DNA from: JBCDBD01 sp039184335
GTDB taxonomy: Bacteria > Bacteroidota > Bacteroidia > Flavobacteriales > Flavobacteriaceae
Direction: 5' to 3'
Assembly: GCA_039184335.1 (NCBI GenBank)
Contig: JBCDBD010000008.1
Span: 1-64,000, forward strand
Length of the DNA: 64,000 nt
This document shows positions 17,287 through 26,120 of the stretch, one piece after another. The stretch's first letter is position 1, and every line of letters begins with the position of its first letter. The position numbers and the translations under genes are program-made. Under the pieces are notes generated by a model that was not told the DNA's origin, did no database searches, and saw only the letters and a program-made list of their open reading frames with translations.

Positions 17287-19377
17287 ATGGAAAGTTTCAG
17301 GACAGAAATAGAAAACCCGATCGTAGCTCGCGATATCATCGAATTGGAAAAAAAGATACACCAATTCAAAGGGGGCACTATTGATGGAGAAAAATTTCGT
17401 AGCCTTAGGTTGGCACGTGGGGTTTATGGCCAACGTCAGCCCGGTGTACAGATGGTACGGATAAAACTACCCTATGGTAGGGTCACAGCCAACCAATTGC
17501 TGCGTATCGCTGATGTGGCCGACGAATACTCTACAGGTCGTTTGCACATCACCACACGTCAAGATATTCAGATACATTACGTTGATTTAGAACGTACCCC
17601 TGAACTCTGGGCACAGTTGGAAAAGGATGAGGTTACGCTTCGCGAGGCTTGCGGAAACACCGTACGTAACGTAACAGCGAGCGAAACCGCTGGTATTGAT
17701 GTGGATGAACCTTTTGACGTATCACCCTACGCCCAGGCCGTTTTCGAATATTTTCTTAGAAATCCCATCGGGCAAGAGATGGGTAGAAAGTTCAAGGTTT
17801 CTTTTTCGGCAAGCGATGCTGATACTGGATTGTCCTATATGCATGATTTGGGTTTTATTGCCAAGTTAAACAAGGGAGTCCGTGGCTTTAAAATATTATT
17901 GGGAGGTGGTTTGGGTTCACAGCCCCGTCATGCTGACACCCTGTTTGATTTTCTGCCCACAGATCAAATTATTCCCTTGATGGAAGGGGTGATACGGGTA
18001 TTTGACCGCTATGGGGAACGAAAAAGTCGCGCTAAGGCCAGAATGAAGTTCTTATTGAAAGACATAGGATTGGAAGGCTTTAAGGTGTTGTTGGAAGAGG
18101 TACGCGAAGCAATTCCCTATCATTCCTATCCCATAAATACGGATGGCTATACTAAAGTCAAGATTGCCAAAGCAACAGCACCCAAAGTTCAGATTGAAAA
18201 CCATGAAGCCTATGAAGAATGGAAATCGACCAACATTGTGGCCCAAAAACAAGAAGATTATGTAGCCATTGGTGTCAAGGTGTTATTGGGTGATTTCTAT
18301 ACAGATAAGGCACGTAAGCTGGCGGTTTTGGTTCGAGACTTTGCTGCTGCTGAAATTCGACTGTCGTTGCGACAGAATATTTTGATTCCTTTTGTTAGAA
18401 AAGAATTGGTTCCGTATTTTTATAAAGAATTGAAGCGATTAGGGTTTGCAGATTCAGGCTATAACAAGGCATTGGATATTACTGCTTGCCCCGGAACGGA
18501 TACTTGTAACCTGGGTATTGCCAGTAGTACCGGAATTGCTTCTGAATTGGAGAAGGTCATTAAGACGGAATATCCACAATATACCAAAAATCCTGATGTA
18601 GTCATCAAGATCAGTGGTTGTATGAATGCCTGTGGGCAACATACGATGGCCCATATTGGTTTTCAAGGCATGTCAATACGTACCAAAGACAAGTTGGTGG
18701 CACCAGCTCTTCAAGTACTTTTAGGTGGCGGTAATCAGGGTAATGGTCGAGGTTTCTTTGCCGATAAGGTGGTTAAGATTCCAAGTAAGCGTGGGCCCCA
18801 AGCACTTCGTTTGATATTGAATGATTATGAAAAGAATGGAAATGGTAAAAAGTTTGAAGTATATTACGCGGAAAAAGGAGAGCACTATTTCTATGATTTT
18901 TTAAAACATTTGTCCAATATCGATAACTTGACAGCTACTGATTTTATCGATTGGGGCAATTCTGAAAAATACAAGAAAGAGATAGGTGTAGGTGAGTGTG
19001 CAGGTGTTATTATTGATTTAGTGGCCACCTTGTTTTTTGAGAGCCAAGAAAAAATAGAAAATGCAGAAGAGGCCCTCCGAAATGGTAAATGGGCCGACAG
19101 TATTTATCATTCGTACCAATCTATGGTCAATTCGGCAAAAGCTTTGTTGACATCAGAAAAGATCAAAATAAATACACATGCGAGCATTATCAAAGATTTT
19201 GACCGTCTGTTTGTTACAACAAGCAGAATAAGCTTTGAAGGTAGTTTTGAGGATGTGGTATTGCAATTAAACAAAAATAAGCCTTCAGAAACCTTTGCAG
19301 GAAAATATCTAGAACAGGCTAAGGTTGTGCTCGAACAATTTGAATCATATCGAAAACTGGAATTGGAACATGTTTAG
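17287..19377 (+). CDS. Siroheme-dependent sulfite (nitrite) reductase with C-terminal HEPN domain
   Basis: 696-residue fusion. Residues 1 to about 540 form a duplicated nitrite/sulfite reductase core: ferredoxin-like repeats (RLARGVYGQRQPGVQMVRIKL, YSTGRLHITTRQDIQIHYV), the siroheme/4Fe-4S ligands in ACPGTDTCNLG (C-x5-C) and SGCMNACGQH (C-x3-C). From about residue 575 is a helical segment with the HEPN pattern (ALRNGKWADSIYHSYQSMVN followed by INTHASIIKDF). The context of cysH, cobA and siroheme synthase points to sulfite rather than nitrite. The HEPN part lacks an evident R-x4-6-H nuclease motif. It overlaps cobA by 8 nt. Confidence 0.9.
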   Translation: MESFRTEIENPIVARDIIELEKKIHQFKGGTIDGEKFRSLRLARGVYGQRQPGVQMVRIKLPYGRVTANQLLRIADVADEYSTGRLHITTRQDIQIHYVDLERTPELWAQLEKDEVTLREACGNTVRNVTASETAGIDVDEPFDVSPYAQAVFEYFLRNPIGQEMGRKFKVSFSASDADTGLSYMHDLGFIAKLNKGVRGFKILLGGGLGSQPRHADTLFDFLPTDQIIPLMEGVIRVFDRYGERKSRAKARMKFLLKDIGLEGFKVLLEEVREAIPYHSYPINTDGYTKVKIAKATAPKVQIENHEAYEEWKSTNIVAQKQEDYVAIGVKVLLGDFYTDKARKLAVLVRDFAAAEIRLSLRQNILIPFVRKELVPYFYKELKRLGFADSGYNKALDITACPGTDTCNLGIASSTGIASELEKVIKTEYPQYTKNPDVVIKISGCMNACGQHTMAHIGFQGMSIRTKDKLVAPALQVLLGGGNQGNGRGFFADKVVKIPSKRGPQALRLILNDYEKNGNGKKFEVYYAEKGEHYFYDFLKHLSNIDNLTATDFIDWGNSEKYKKEIGVGECAGVIIDLVATLFFESQEKIENAEEALRNGKWADSIYHSYQSMVNSAKALLTSEKIKINTHASIIKDFDRLFVTTSRISFEGSFEDVVLQLNKNKPSETFAGKYLEQAKVVLEQFESYRKLELEHV

Positions 19378-20134
19378 TGGAAAATTAACAGTTGTAGGGG
19401 CAGGCCCAGGTGACGTTGAACTGATGACTTTGAAGGGTATCAAGGCTTTACAAACCGCCGATGTGGTATTATATGATGCATTGGTCGATACAAAACTACT
19501 TGAGTTTTCATATCGGGCTGAACATATTTTTGTAGGAAAGCGAAAAGGATGCTACCATTACCGGCAAGATCAGATCAATGAATTGATTGTTCAGAGAGCA
19601 AAAAGCAATAAGCATGTAGTTCGGTTAAAGGGGGGTGACCCATTTGTTTTTGGCAGAGGTGCTGAAGAGATGGAATACGCCTCAAAATACGGACTCGAAG
19701 TGGAAGTGATACCTGGAATTTCATCTTCGATCGCTGTACCGGCCATGCAGAACATTCCTGTGACCAAAAGGGGTTCGTCAGAAAGCTTTTGGGTGATTAC
19801 AGGTACTACCAAATATCATGAACTGTCTAAAGATGTGTCTTTAGCTGCCCAATCTTCAGCAACTGTAATCATTTTAATGGGTATGGGAAAGCTGGATAAG
19901 ATTATGGCCTTATTTTCTAAGTATGGTAAGTCAAATACCCCCGTGGCCATTATCCAAGAAGGAACTACAGAAAATGAAGAAATAGGGATTGGTACTGTTG
20001 CTTCGATTGAGGACAAGGCAAGGGAGCAACAGTTGACCAACCCTGCGATCATAATTATTGGTGAGGTTGTCAACCACCGCAGCCAATTACTGCAGGTACA
20101 GAAAAAATACCAACAACTGGAATTCAACATCTGA
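19370..20134 (+). CDS. cobA: Uroporphyrinogen-III C-methyltransferase
   Basis: 254-residue SAM-dependent enzyme that methylates uroporphyrinogen III at C2 and C7 to give precorrin-2, the precursor of siroheme for the reductase next door. N-terminal VVGAGPGDVELMTLKG, then LKGGDPFVFGRGAEE and VIPGISSSIAVPA are the signatures. ATG 19370 is preferred to an in-frame 19325 start because it places the Gly-rich SAM loop at the usual distance; it overlaps the previous gene by 8 nt. It consumes SAM, linking this operon to the metK/met genes. Confidence 0.94.
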   Translation: MFSGKLTVVGAGPGDVELMTLKGIKALQTADVVLYDALVDTKLLEFSYRAEHIFVGKRKGCYHYRQDQINELIVQRAKSNKHVVRLKGGDPFVFGRGAEEMEYASKYGLEVEVIPGISSSIAVPAMQNIPVTKRGSSESFWVITGTTKYHELSKDVSLAAQSSATVIILMGMGKLDKIMALFSKYGKSNTPVAIIQEGTTENEEIGIGTVASIEDKAREQQLTNPAIIIIGEVVNHRSQLLQVQKKYQQLEFNI

Positions 20135-20712
20135 TGGATCGAAACAATCTATTTCCTATTTTTCTAAAGACAGATCAATTGCATATATTAATTGTGGGGG
20201 GTGGTTCTTTAGCCGAAGAAAAATTACACTTTTTGACCGAATCAAGCCCAGATGCCAAAGTCACCATTGTCGCCCCAATGTTTCATGAAGGTACGATGGC
20301 TTTGGCAAAAGCGTTTAATGTTGAATTGACCTACGACCAATACAATACCAGTCATTTATATGGGGTGCATATGGTCTTCGCGACCACTGATAGCCCCGAA
20401 GTGAATGCCCAAGTTTATAACGATTGCCGCAAGCTGAACATTCTGGTGAATGTAGCTGGTGATATACCGTATTGCGATTTTTACGTGGGGGGTGTCGTAA
20501 CAAAGGGTCTTGTGAAAATTGGGATTTCAACCAATGGAAAATTGCCGACCATTGCAAAACGGTTGCGGCAATTTTTTGAAGAGGCAATTCCTGATGATAT
20601 TATCAAAATGTTACAAAACCTAAATACAAAGCAAAAAACGAAAAAAGGTGATTTTGAAGAGAAAACGGATAAAATAAATAAAATCACAAAAGAGTTGTTT
20701 GAAAAAACATAA
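20134..20712 (+). CDS. Precorrin-2 dehydrogenase / sirohydrochlorin ferrochelatase (siroheme synthase N-domain)
   Basis: 192-residue protein corresponding to the N-terminal half of CysG or to Met8/SirC. It oxidises precorrin-2 with NAD and may insert iron to make siroheme. Rossmann Gly-rich segment LIVGGGSLAEEKLHFL, then FATTDSPEVNAQVYNDCR and GDIPYCDFYVGGVVTKG with the catalytic Asp context, and ISTNGKLPTIAKRLRQ. Its start codon shares one base with the cobA stop. With cobA it replaces the single CysG of enterobacteria. Confidence 0.9.
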   Translation: MDRNNLFPIFLKTDQLHILIVGGGSLAEEKLHFLTESSPDAKVTIVAPMFHEGTMALAKAFNVELTYDQYNTSHLYGVHMVFATTDSPEVNAQVYNDCRKLNILVNVAGDIPYCDFYVGGVVTKGLVKIGISTNGKLPTIAKRLRQFFEEAIPDDIIKMLQNLNTKQKTKKGDFEEKTDKINKITKELFEKT

Positions 20713-20725
20713 ATATTGACGAATA

Positions 20726-21787
20726 ATGATCAAAACAGACGTACTTATCATCGGGGCAGGCCCGACGGGACTATTTACTGTTTTTGAAGCGGGTTTGTTA
20801 AAGTTAAAAACCCATTTGATTGATGCTTTGCCACAACCTGGCGGACAGTGCTCAGAAATCTATCCTAAAAAACCCATCTACGACATTCCCGCATATCCTG
20901 AGATTTTAGCTGGTGACTTGGTGGATCGGTTATTGGAACAGATCAGTCCATTTGAACCAGGATTTACCCTGGGAGAACGTGCAGAAACATTGGAAAAGCA
21001 AGATGATGGTTCATTTATTGTTACTACAACCAAAGGAACACGACATCACGCCCCAGTGGTGGTCATTGCGGGTGGATTGGGATCTTTTGAGCCTAGAAAA
21101 CCGTTGATTTCAAATATTGGGGATTATGAAGAGAAGGGGGTTTCATATATAATCAAGGACCCTGAAGTCTATCGAAATAAGAAAGTAGTGATTGCAGGTG
21201 GTGGCGATTCGGCATTGGATTGGGCCATTTACTTGGCAGATATGGCTTCAGAAGTTTCTTTGGTTCACCGTAGAAATGAATTTCGAGGAGCTTTGGATTC
21301 TGTTGAAAAAGCTTCTGAATTGGCCAAATTGGGCAAAATACAATTGTTCACAGAAGCAGAGGTCAAAGAGCTTCATGGCCAAGATACACTCCAAGCAGTG
21401 GTGATTAAGCACAATGACGAAAATAAAGATCCAACATATTTAGAGGTAGACCATTTCATTCCCCTCTTTGGACTCTCACCAAAATTGGGCCCTATCGGCA
21501 GTTGGGGATTGGAGATTGAAAAGAATGCCATCAAGGTAAACAACGCCAAGGATTATCAGACCAATATACCTGGGGTTTTCGCCATAGGTGACGTAAATAC
21601 CTATGAAGGAAAGTTGAAATTGATTTTGTCAGGCTTTCATGAAGCAGCCGTCATGTGCCAATATGCCTATAAAATCATTAACCCTAACAAAAGATTTGTG
21701 ATGAAGTATACTACAGTTGGCGGGGTTGAAGGATTCGATGGATCCAAGAAAGAAGCCAAAAAAGAAGTAGTGAAGAGCATTGTTTGA
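20726..21787 (+). CDS. Ferredoxin/flavodoxin-NADP+ reductase (thioredoxin-reductase-like type 2)
   Basis: 353-residue FAD/NADPH flavoprotein. FAD motif GAGPTGLFTVFEAGLL, QPGGQCSEIYPKKPIYDIP typical of TrxR-like FNR, NADPH motif VVIAGGGDSALDWAIYLAD, and the C-terminal VFAIGDVNTYEGKLKLILSG. No redox-active CxxC is present in the NADPH domain, separating it from true thioredoxin reductase. As the last gene of the cysH operon it probably supplies reduced ferredoxin to the sulfite reductase. A perfect terminator follows. Confidence 0.9.
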   Translation: MIKTDVLIIGAGPTGLFTVFEAGLLKLKTHLIDALPQPGGQCSEIYPKKPIYDIPAYPEILAGDLVDRLLEQISPFEPGFTLGERAETLEKQDDGSFIVTTTKGTRHHAPVVVIAGGLGSFEPRKPLISNIGDYEEKGVSYIIKDPEVYRNKKVVIAGGGDSALDWAIYLADMASEVSLVHRRNEFRGALDSVEKASELAKLGKIQLFTEAEVKELHGQDTLQAVVIKHNDENKDPTYLEVDHFIPLFGLSPKLGPIGSWGLEIEKNAIKVNNAKDYQTNIPGVFAIGDVNTYEGKLKLILSGFHEAAVMCQYAYKIINPNKRFVMKYTTVGGVEGFDGSKKEAKKEVVKSIV

Positions 21788-21810
21788 ATGAGGATTTACT
21801 AAGTAGCTCG

Positions 21811-21842
21811 AACCTTCCATACTTTTATGGAAGGTTTTTTAT
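21811..21842 (+). terminator. Rho-independent terminator of the cysH operon
   Basis: Perfect 11-bp stem AACCTTCCATA (21811-21821) with TATGGAAGGTT (21826-21836), loop CTTT, then T-run. Confidence 0.92.
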
Positions 21843-21878
21843 TTCTCTTCAATAAAAAAATGATTTTTCTTGGTTTTG

Positions 21879-21893
21879 ACTGCACTGTGCAGT
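21879..21893. promoter_or_regulatory. Perfect 15-nt palindrome in the metH promoter region
   Basis: ACTGCAC-T-GTGCAGT is a perfect 7-1-7 dyad. It lies between TTTTG (21874-21878) and TTTCTTTG (21893-21900), which resemble -33 and -7 elements with short spacing. A protein bound here would cover the promoter of the SAM-I/metH transcript. Confidence 0.5.
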
Positions 21894-21927
21894 TTCTTTG
21901 TAGACAGTTCATTTAAAATTTGAATCC

Positions 21928-22053
21928 GTTATCAAGAAAGGTGGAGGGAATAGACCCAGTGAAACCTTAGCAACCCTTGTTTTTTTCAACGCTTGTTGAA
22001 GCTCAAGAAGGTGCTACATTCTACCTAATACTGTCTAGATTAGGAAGGATAAC
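21928..22053 (+). ncRNA. SAM-I (S-box) riboswitch upstream of split metH
   Basis: The same core as the metY leader (ATCAAGAAAGGTGGAGGGA, GACCCAGTGAAACCTTAGCAACC, GAAGGTGCTACATTC). P1 pairs GTTATC (21928-21933) with GATAAC (22048-22053). It differs by an additional hairpin CCTAAT/ATTAGG just before the 3' strand of P1. The remaining 99 nt to metH show no clear terminator. Confidence 0.93.
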
Positions 22054-22152
22054 CCATAAAGATAGGTTCCCATCTACACTTTATCACGTTTCTTGGTTTT
22101 GGTTTATTGCAATAACATTCCCTTTTTTGGGATATAAACAAATGGTGTGCGT

Positions 22153-23154
22153 ATGTCAAAAATAGCACAGGTATTGGAGGAACGTATATTGGTATTGGAT
22201 GGTGCTATGGGTACCATGCTGCAGCGCTATAAATTTACGGAAGAGGATTTTAGGGGAGAACGATTTAAGGATTGGCCTATACCGCTCAAAGGAAATAATG
22301 ACTTGTTGTCATTGACGCAACCCGAAGCAATCGCTGAAATTCATAGAAAATATCTCGAAGTAGGTGCTGATTTGATCGAGACCAATACTTTTTCGGGGAC
22401 CACTATTGCTATGGCAGACTATAAAATGGAAGGATTGGTTTATGAGTTGAACTATGAATCGGCGAGAATAGCCAAGAAAGTGGTAGAAGAGTTTACGGTA
22501 AAAGAACCTGAAAAACCACGCTTTGTGGTGGGTACAATGGGACCTACAAACAAAACCGCCAGCATGTCACCCGATGTCAATGACCCAGGTTATAGAGCTA
22601 TTACTTTTGAAGAATTGCGTGTTGCCTACAAACAACAGGCAGAAGCCCTTTTAGATGGTGGGGCAGATATTTTAATGGTAGAGACCATTTTTGATACCCT
22701 AAATGCAAAAGCAGCCCTTTTTGCTATTGAAGAGGTAATGGATGGAAAAAACAGAAAGGTGCCTATCATGGTAAGCGGTACGATTACCGATGCCAGCGGG
22801 AGGACCCTATCGGGGCAAACGGCCGAAGCCTTTTTGATTTCGATTTCGCATCTCCCCCTTTTATCGGTAGGTTTTAATTGCGCCTTGGGCGCAGAACAAT
22901 TGACTCCTTATATTGAAGTTCTATCCGCTAAATCAGATTTTGCAATCTCAGCGCATCCCAATGCAGGTCTGCCGAATGCTTTTGGGGAGTATGAGGAGAC
23001 CTCAGAAACCATGGCCAATCAAATTGGGGAATACCTTGAAAGAGGACTGGTCAATATAGTGGGAGGTTGTTGTGGCACTACTGAAGCGCATATTAGGGCC
23101 ATAGCAGAATTGACCGCAAAGTATAAACCTAGAGAATTCAAAGTTCAAGTATAA
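22153..23154 (+). CDS. Methionine synthase, homocysteine-binding (N-terminal) subunit
   Basis: 333-residue protein equal to the first module of cobalamin-dependent MetH: a (beta/alpha)8 barrel that activates homocysteine on zinc. N-terminal ILVLDGAMGTMLQ; ETNTFSGTTIAMADY; the zinc cysteines are in GFNCALGAEQL and GGCCGTTEAHI. The rest of MetH is a separate gene 286 nt downstream, so the enzyme is made as two chains. ATG 22153 is preferred to the GTG six bases earlier. Expression is controlled by the preceding SAM-I riboswitch. Confidence 0.93.
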   Translation: MSKIAQVLEERILVLDGAMGTMLQRYKFTEEDFRGERFKDWPIPLKGNNDLLSLTQPEAIAEIHRKYLEVGADLIETNTFSGTTIAMADYKMEGLVYELNYESARIAKKVVEEFTVKEPEKPRFVVGTMGPTNKTASMSPDVNDPGYRAITFEELRVAYKQQAEALLDGGADILMVETIFDTLNAKAALFAIEEVMDGKNRKVPIMVSGTITDASGRTLSGQTAEAFLISISHLPLLSVGFNCALGAEQLTPYIEVLSAKSDFAISAHPNAGLPNAFGEYEETSETMANQIGEYLERGLVNIVGGCCGTTEAHIRAIAELTAKYKPREFKVQV

Positions 23155-23158
23155 TGTT

Positions 23159-23440
23159 ATGATTTTGGAAGTGGCAGTTTTAAATGTTAAAGAAGGTTGT
23201 GGGCCGAAATTTGAACAAAGTTTTGAATTCGCTTCATCCATTATTAAGTCTATGAAGGGCTATATCAATCACGAGCTCAAAAAATGTATTGAAAGAGAAA
23301 ACCAATACATACTACTTGTTAATTGGGAATGCCTGGAAGACCACGAAGAGGGTTTCAGAAAATCAGGGGAATATCAGAAATGGAAAGAGTTGCTACACCA
23401 TTTTTACGAACCTTTCCCAGAAGTATTGCACTACAGCTAA
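23159..23440 (+). CDS. Antibiotic-biosynthesis-monooxygenase (ABM)-like small protein between the metH halves
   Basis: 93-residue protein with the dimeric ferredoxin-like ABM pattern: EVAVLNVKEGCGPKFEQSF, then a helix with SMKGYINHELKKCIE, then YILLVNWECLEDHEEGFRKS and a C-terminal HHFYEPFPEVLHY. It begins 4 nt after the homocysteine subunit and its stop codon abuts the ATG of the large MetH subunit, so it is certainly co-transcribed and probably translationally coupled. No catalytic residues can be assigned. A role with MetH (for example in reactivation or heme/thiol handling) would be pure inference. Confidence 0.8.
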   Translation: MILEVAVLNVKEGCGPKFEQSFEFASSIIKSMKGYINHELKKCIERENQYILLVNWECLEDHEEGFRKSGEYQKWKELLHHFYEPFPEVLHYS

Positions 23441-26119
23441 ATGGCCAACCTTCAATCAAAATACCTCAGATTAAGCGGTCTCGAACCCTTGGTCATAACC
23501 CCAGAAAGTAATTTCATCAATATCGGGGAACGTACCAATGTGGCAGGTTCCCGAAAGTTTCTTCGATTAATAAAGGAAGAAAAATACGAAGAGGCATTGA
23601 ATATTGCAAGACATCAGGTTGAGGGAGGCGCACAGATCATTGACGTCAATATGGATGATGGCCTTCTCGAGGGTAAAGAAGCGATGGCCAGATTTTTGAA
23701 CCTGATTGTCGCAGAACCCGATATTGCCCGCGTTCCCATTATGATTGATTCTTCCAAATGGGAAATCATCGAAGCAGGATTACAGGTCGTACAGGGCAAA
23801 TGTGTGGTAAATTCCATTAGCCTGAAGGAGGGAGAAAAGGAGTTTGTCCGCCAAGCCAGATTGATAAAGCGCTATGGGGCCGCCGTAATTGTAATGGCCT
23901 TTGATGAAATTGGCCAGGCCGACAATTTGGAGCGTCGTATTGAAATTGCTGAACGTTCGTATCACATTTTGGTGGAACAGGTGAAATTTCCTCCAGAAGA
24001 CATCATTTTTGATTTGAACATTTTTCCTGTGGCCACCGGAATGGAGGAGCACAAACGCAATGCCCTTGATTTTATTGAAGGGACCAGATGGGTACGCAAA
24101 AATTTACCCTACTGTAGTGTGAGCGGAGGGGTCAGCAATGTCTCTTTTTCCTTTCGGGGAAACAATCCAGTGCGTGAGGCCATGCATTCGGTTTTCTTGT
24201 ACCATGCCATTCAAGCAGGAATGAACATGGGCATCGTGAACCCTGCCCTGTTGGAAGTATATGATGATATTCCAAAAGAATTGTTGGAACATGTCGAAGA
24301 CGTTATCTTGAATCGACGCGATGATGCTACTGAACGACTTCTCGAATTTGCTGAGACGGTGCAGGGAAAATCCAAAGAAAGCAAAGTCGACCTGTCTTGG
24401 CGTCAAGAACCACTTCAAGAACGGGTTACCCGGGCATTGGTCAAGGGTATTGACCAATATATTGTTGAAGATGTAGAAGAAGCACGTAACAAGGCATCGA
24501 GCCCGCTTGAGGTAATCGAGAATCATTTAATGACAGGAATGAACGTGGTAGGAGATTTGTTCGGCAGTGGAAAAATGTTCTTGCCCCAAGTGGTAAAGTC
24601 TGCCCGAGTGATGAAGAAAGCGGTTGCCTATCTCACTCCTTATATTGAAGCATCTAAAGATGCCCGTACAAAAGCTGCAGGTAAAATTCTGATGGCTACG
24701 GTAAAAGGAGATGTGCATGATATTGGAAAGAACATTGTTTCGGTGGTTTTGGCATGTAATAACTATGAAATTGTTGATTTGGGTGTCATGGTTCCCCCTG
24801 AAAAAATCATACAAAAAGCACGCGAAGAACAAGTTGATATTATCGGACTTAGTGGGTTGATCACACCTTCATTGGATGAAATGGTGTTTTTGGCCAAAGA
24901 GATGGAACGGCAACAATTCAAAGTCCCTCTTTTGATAGGCGGGGCAACCACGAGCAAGGCACATACCGCAGTGAAAATCGCCCCGGTATACAGCCAGTCG
25001 GTAGTTCATGTCAACGATGCGTCGCGGGCAGTGACCGTGGTTGGTGACCTGTTGCAGAAAGACACCTCAGACGCTTACAAAAAATCCATCAAATTGGATT
25101 ATGAAAGTTTTCGCGAAAAGTTTTTGAACCGGACAAAACAAAAAACCTATTTGTCCATAACTGAGGCCAGAAAGAACAAATTGCGGATTGATTGGACTGC
25201 ATCGCCCATTAAAAAACCAAACCAGTTGGGTATTCAGGTCTGGAAGGATTTTGATTTACGAAAACTGGAAAATTTTATAGACTGGACCCCTTTCTTCAGA
25301 AGCTGGGACCTACATGGAAAATACCCTGACATTTTAACCGATGATGTGGTAGGGCAGCAAGCTAGCGAGCTATTTGAAGACGCAAGTTTGATGCTTAAAA
25401 AGATAATTGATGAAAGACTGTTGACGGCGAAGGCAATTTTTGGGCTGTTTTCTGCCAATCAGGTTCATGAAGACGATATTGAAATCGATTCGGCCAAAAA
25501 CGGGAAATATACTTTCAGAACCTTGCGCCAGCAACTCAAAAAACGTGATGGGGTTTTTAACATGGCTTTGGCTGATTTTATTGCCCCGAGCACAAGTGGA
25601 ATTCAAGATTATATGGGCTGTTTTTGTGTGACGGCAGGTTTTGGCACACAAGAATTGGCTTCAGCATTTGAGAAAGACCATGATGATTATAGTGCCATCA
25701 TGATAAAGGCATTGGCGGACAGATTGGCAGAGGCGTTTGCGGAATATTTACACAAAGAAGTCCGCATCAACCATTGGGGATATGCATCTGGTGAGGATCT
25801 ATCAAATCAAGAATTAATTGATGAAAAATATAAGGGTATACGTCCGGCACCAGGGTATCCGGCATGTCCAGATCATTTAGAGAAATTGACCATTTGGCAA
25901 CTTCTGGATGTCGAGCAACAGATAGGGGTAACCCTGACAGAGGGCTTGGCCATGTGGCCTGCCGCAAGTGTCAGCGGATACTATTTCGCCCATCCCGAAG
26001 CAAAATACTTTGGTCTAGGAAAAATAAAACAGGATCAAGTAGAAGATTTTGCTGAAAGAAGGGGAATTGAAGTTGGGGAAGCCCAAAAATGGTTGGCACC
26101 GAATATTATTGAAGATTAA
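23441..26119 (+). CDS. metH: Cobalamin-dependent methionine synthase, folate/B12/activation subunit
   Basis: 892-residue large subunit. Order: pterin-binding barrel (NIGERTNVAGSRKF, INVNMDD-type segment DVNMDDGLL), cap domain, B12 domain with the axial-His motif DVHDIGKNIV and GLSGLITPSLDEM, and the C-terminal SAM-dependent reactivation domain (GIRPAPGYPACPDH). It transfers methyl from methyltetrahydrofolate to homocysteine held by the separate N-terminal subunit. It starts immediately after the ABM stop codon and is followed one base later by metF, which supplies methyl-THF. Confidence 0.95.
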   Translation: MANLQSKYLRLSGLEPLVITPESNFINIGERTNVAGSRKFLRLIKEEKYEEALNIARHQVEGGAQIIDVNMDDGLLEGKEAMARFLNLIVAEPDIARVPIMIDSSKWEIIEAGLQVVQGKCVVNSISLKEGEKEFVRQARLIKRYGAAVIVMAFDEIGQADNLERRIEIAERSYHILVEQVKFPPEDIIFDLNIFPVATGMEEHKRNALDFIEGTRWVRKNLPYCSVSGGVSNVSFSFRGNNPVREAMHSVFLYHAIQAGMNMGIVNPALLEVYDDIPKELLEHVEDVILNRRDDATERLLEFAETVQGKSKESKVDLSWRQEPLQERVTRALVKGIDQYIVEDVEEARNKASSPLEVIENHLMTGMNVVGDLFGSGKMFLPQVVKSARVMKKAVAYLTPYIEASKDARTKAAGKILMATVKGDVHDIGKNIVSVVLACNNYEIVDLGVMVPPEKIIQKAREEQVDIIGLSGLITPSLDEMVFLAKEMERQQFKVPLLIGGATTSKAHTAVKIAPVYSQSVVHVNDASRAVTVVGDLLQKDTSDAYKKSIKLDYESFREKFLNRTKQKTYLSITEARKNKLRIDWTASPIKKPNQLGIQVWKDFDLRKLENFIDWTPFFRSWDLHGKYPDILTDDVVGQQASELFEDASLMLKKIIDERLLTAKAIFGLFSANQVHEDDIEIDSAKNGKYTFRTLRQQLKKRDGVFNMALADFIAPSTSGIQDYMGCFCVTAGFGTQELASAFEKDHDDYSAIMIKALADRLAEAFAEYLHKEVRINHWGYASGEDLSNQELIDEKYKGIRPAPGYPACPDHLEKLTIWQLLDVEQQIGVTLTEGLAMWPAASVSGYYFAHPEAKYFGLGKIKQDQVEDFAERRGIEVGEAQKWLAPNIIED

Positions 26120-26120
26120 G

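Noticed and set aside
20726..21787. Thioredoxin reductase
   Set aside because: No CxxC motif in the NADPH domain; the sequence fits TrxR-like ferredoxin-NADP reductase and lies beside sulfite reductase.
22153..26119. Split metH as a broken pseudogene
   Set aside because: Each half has its own start, full domains and intact zinc, B12 and SAM motifs, and a complete gene lies between them; split MetH is usual in Flavobacteriaceae.
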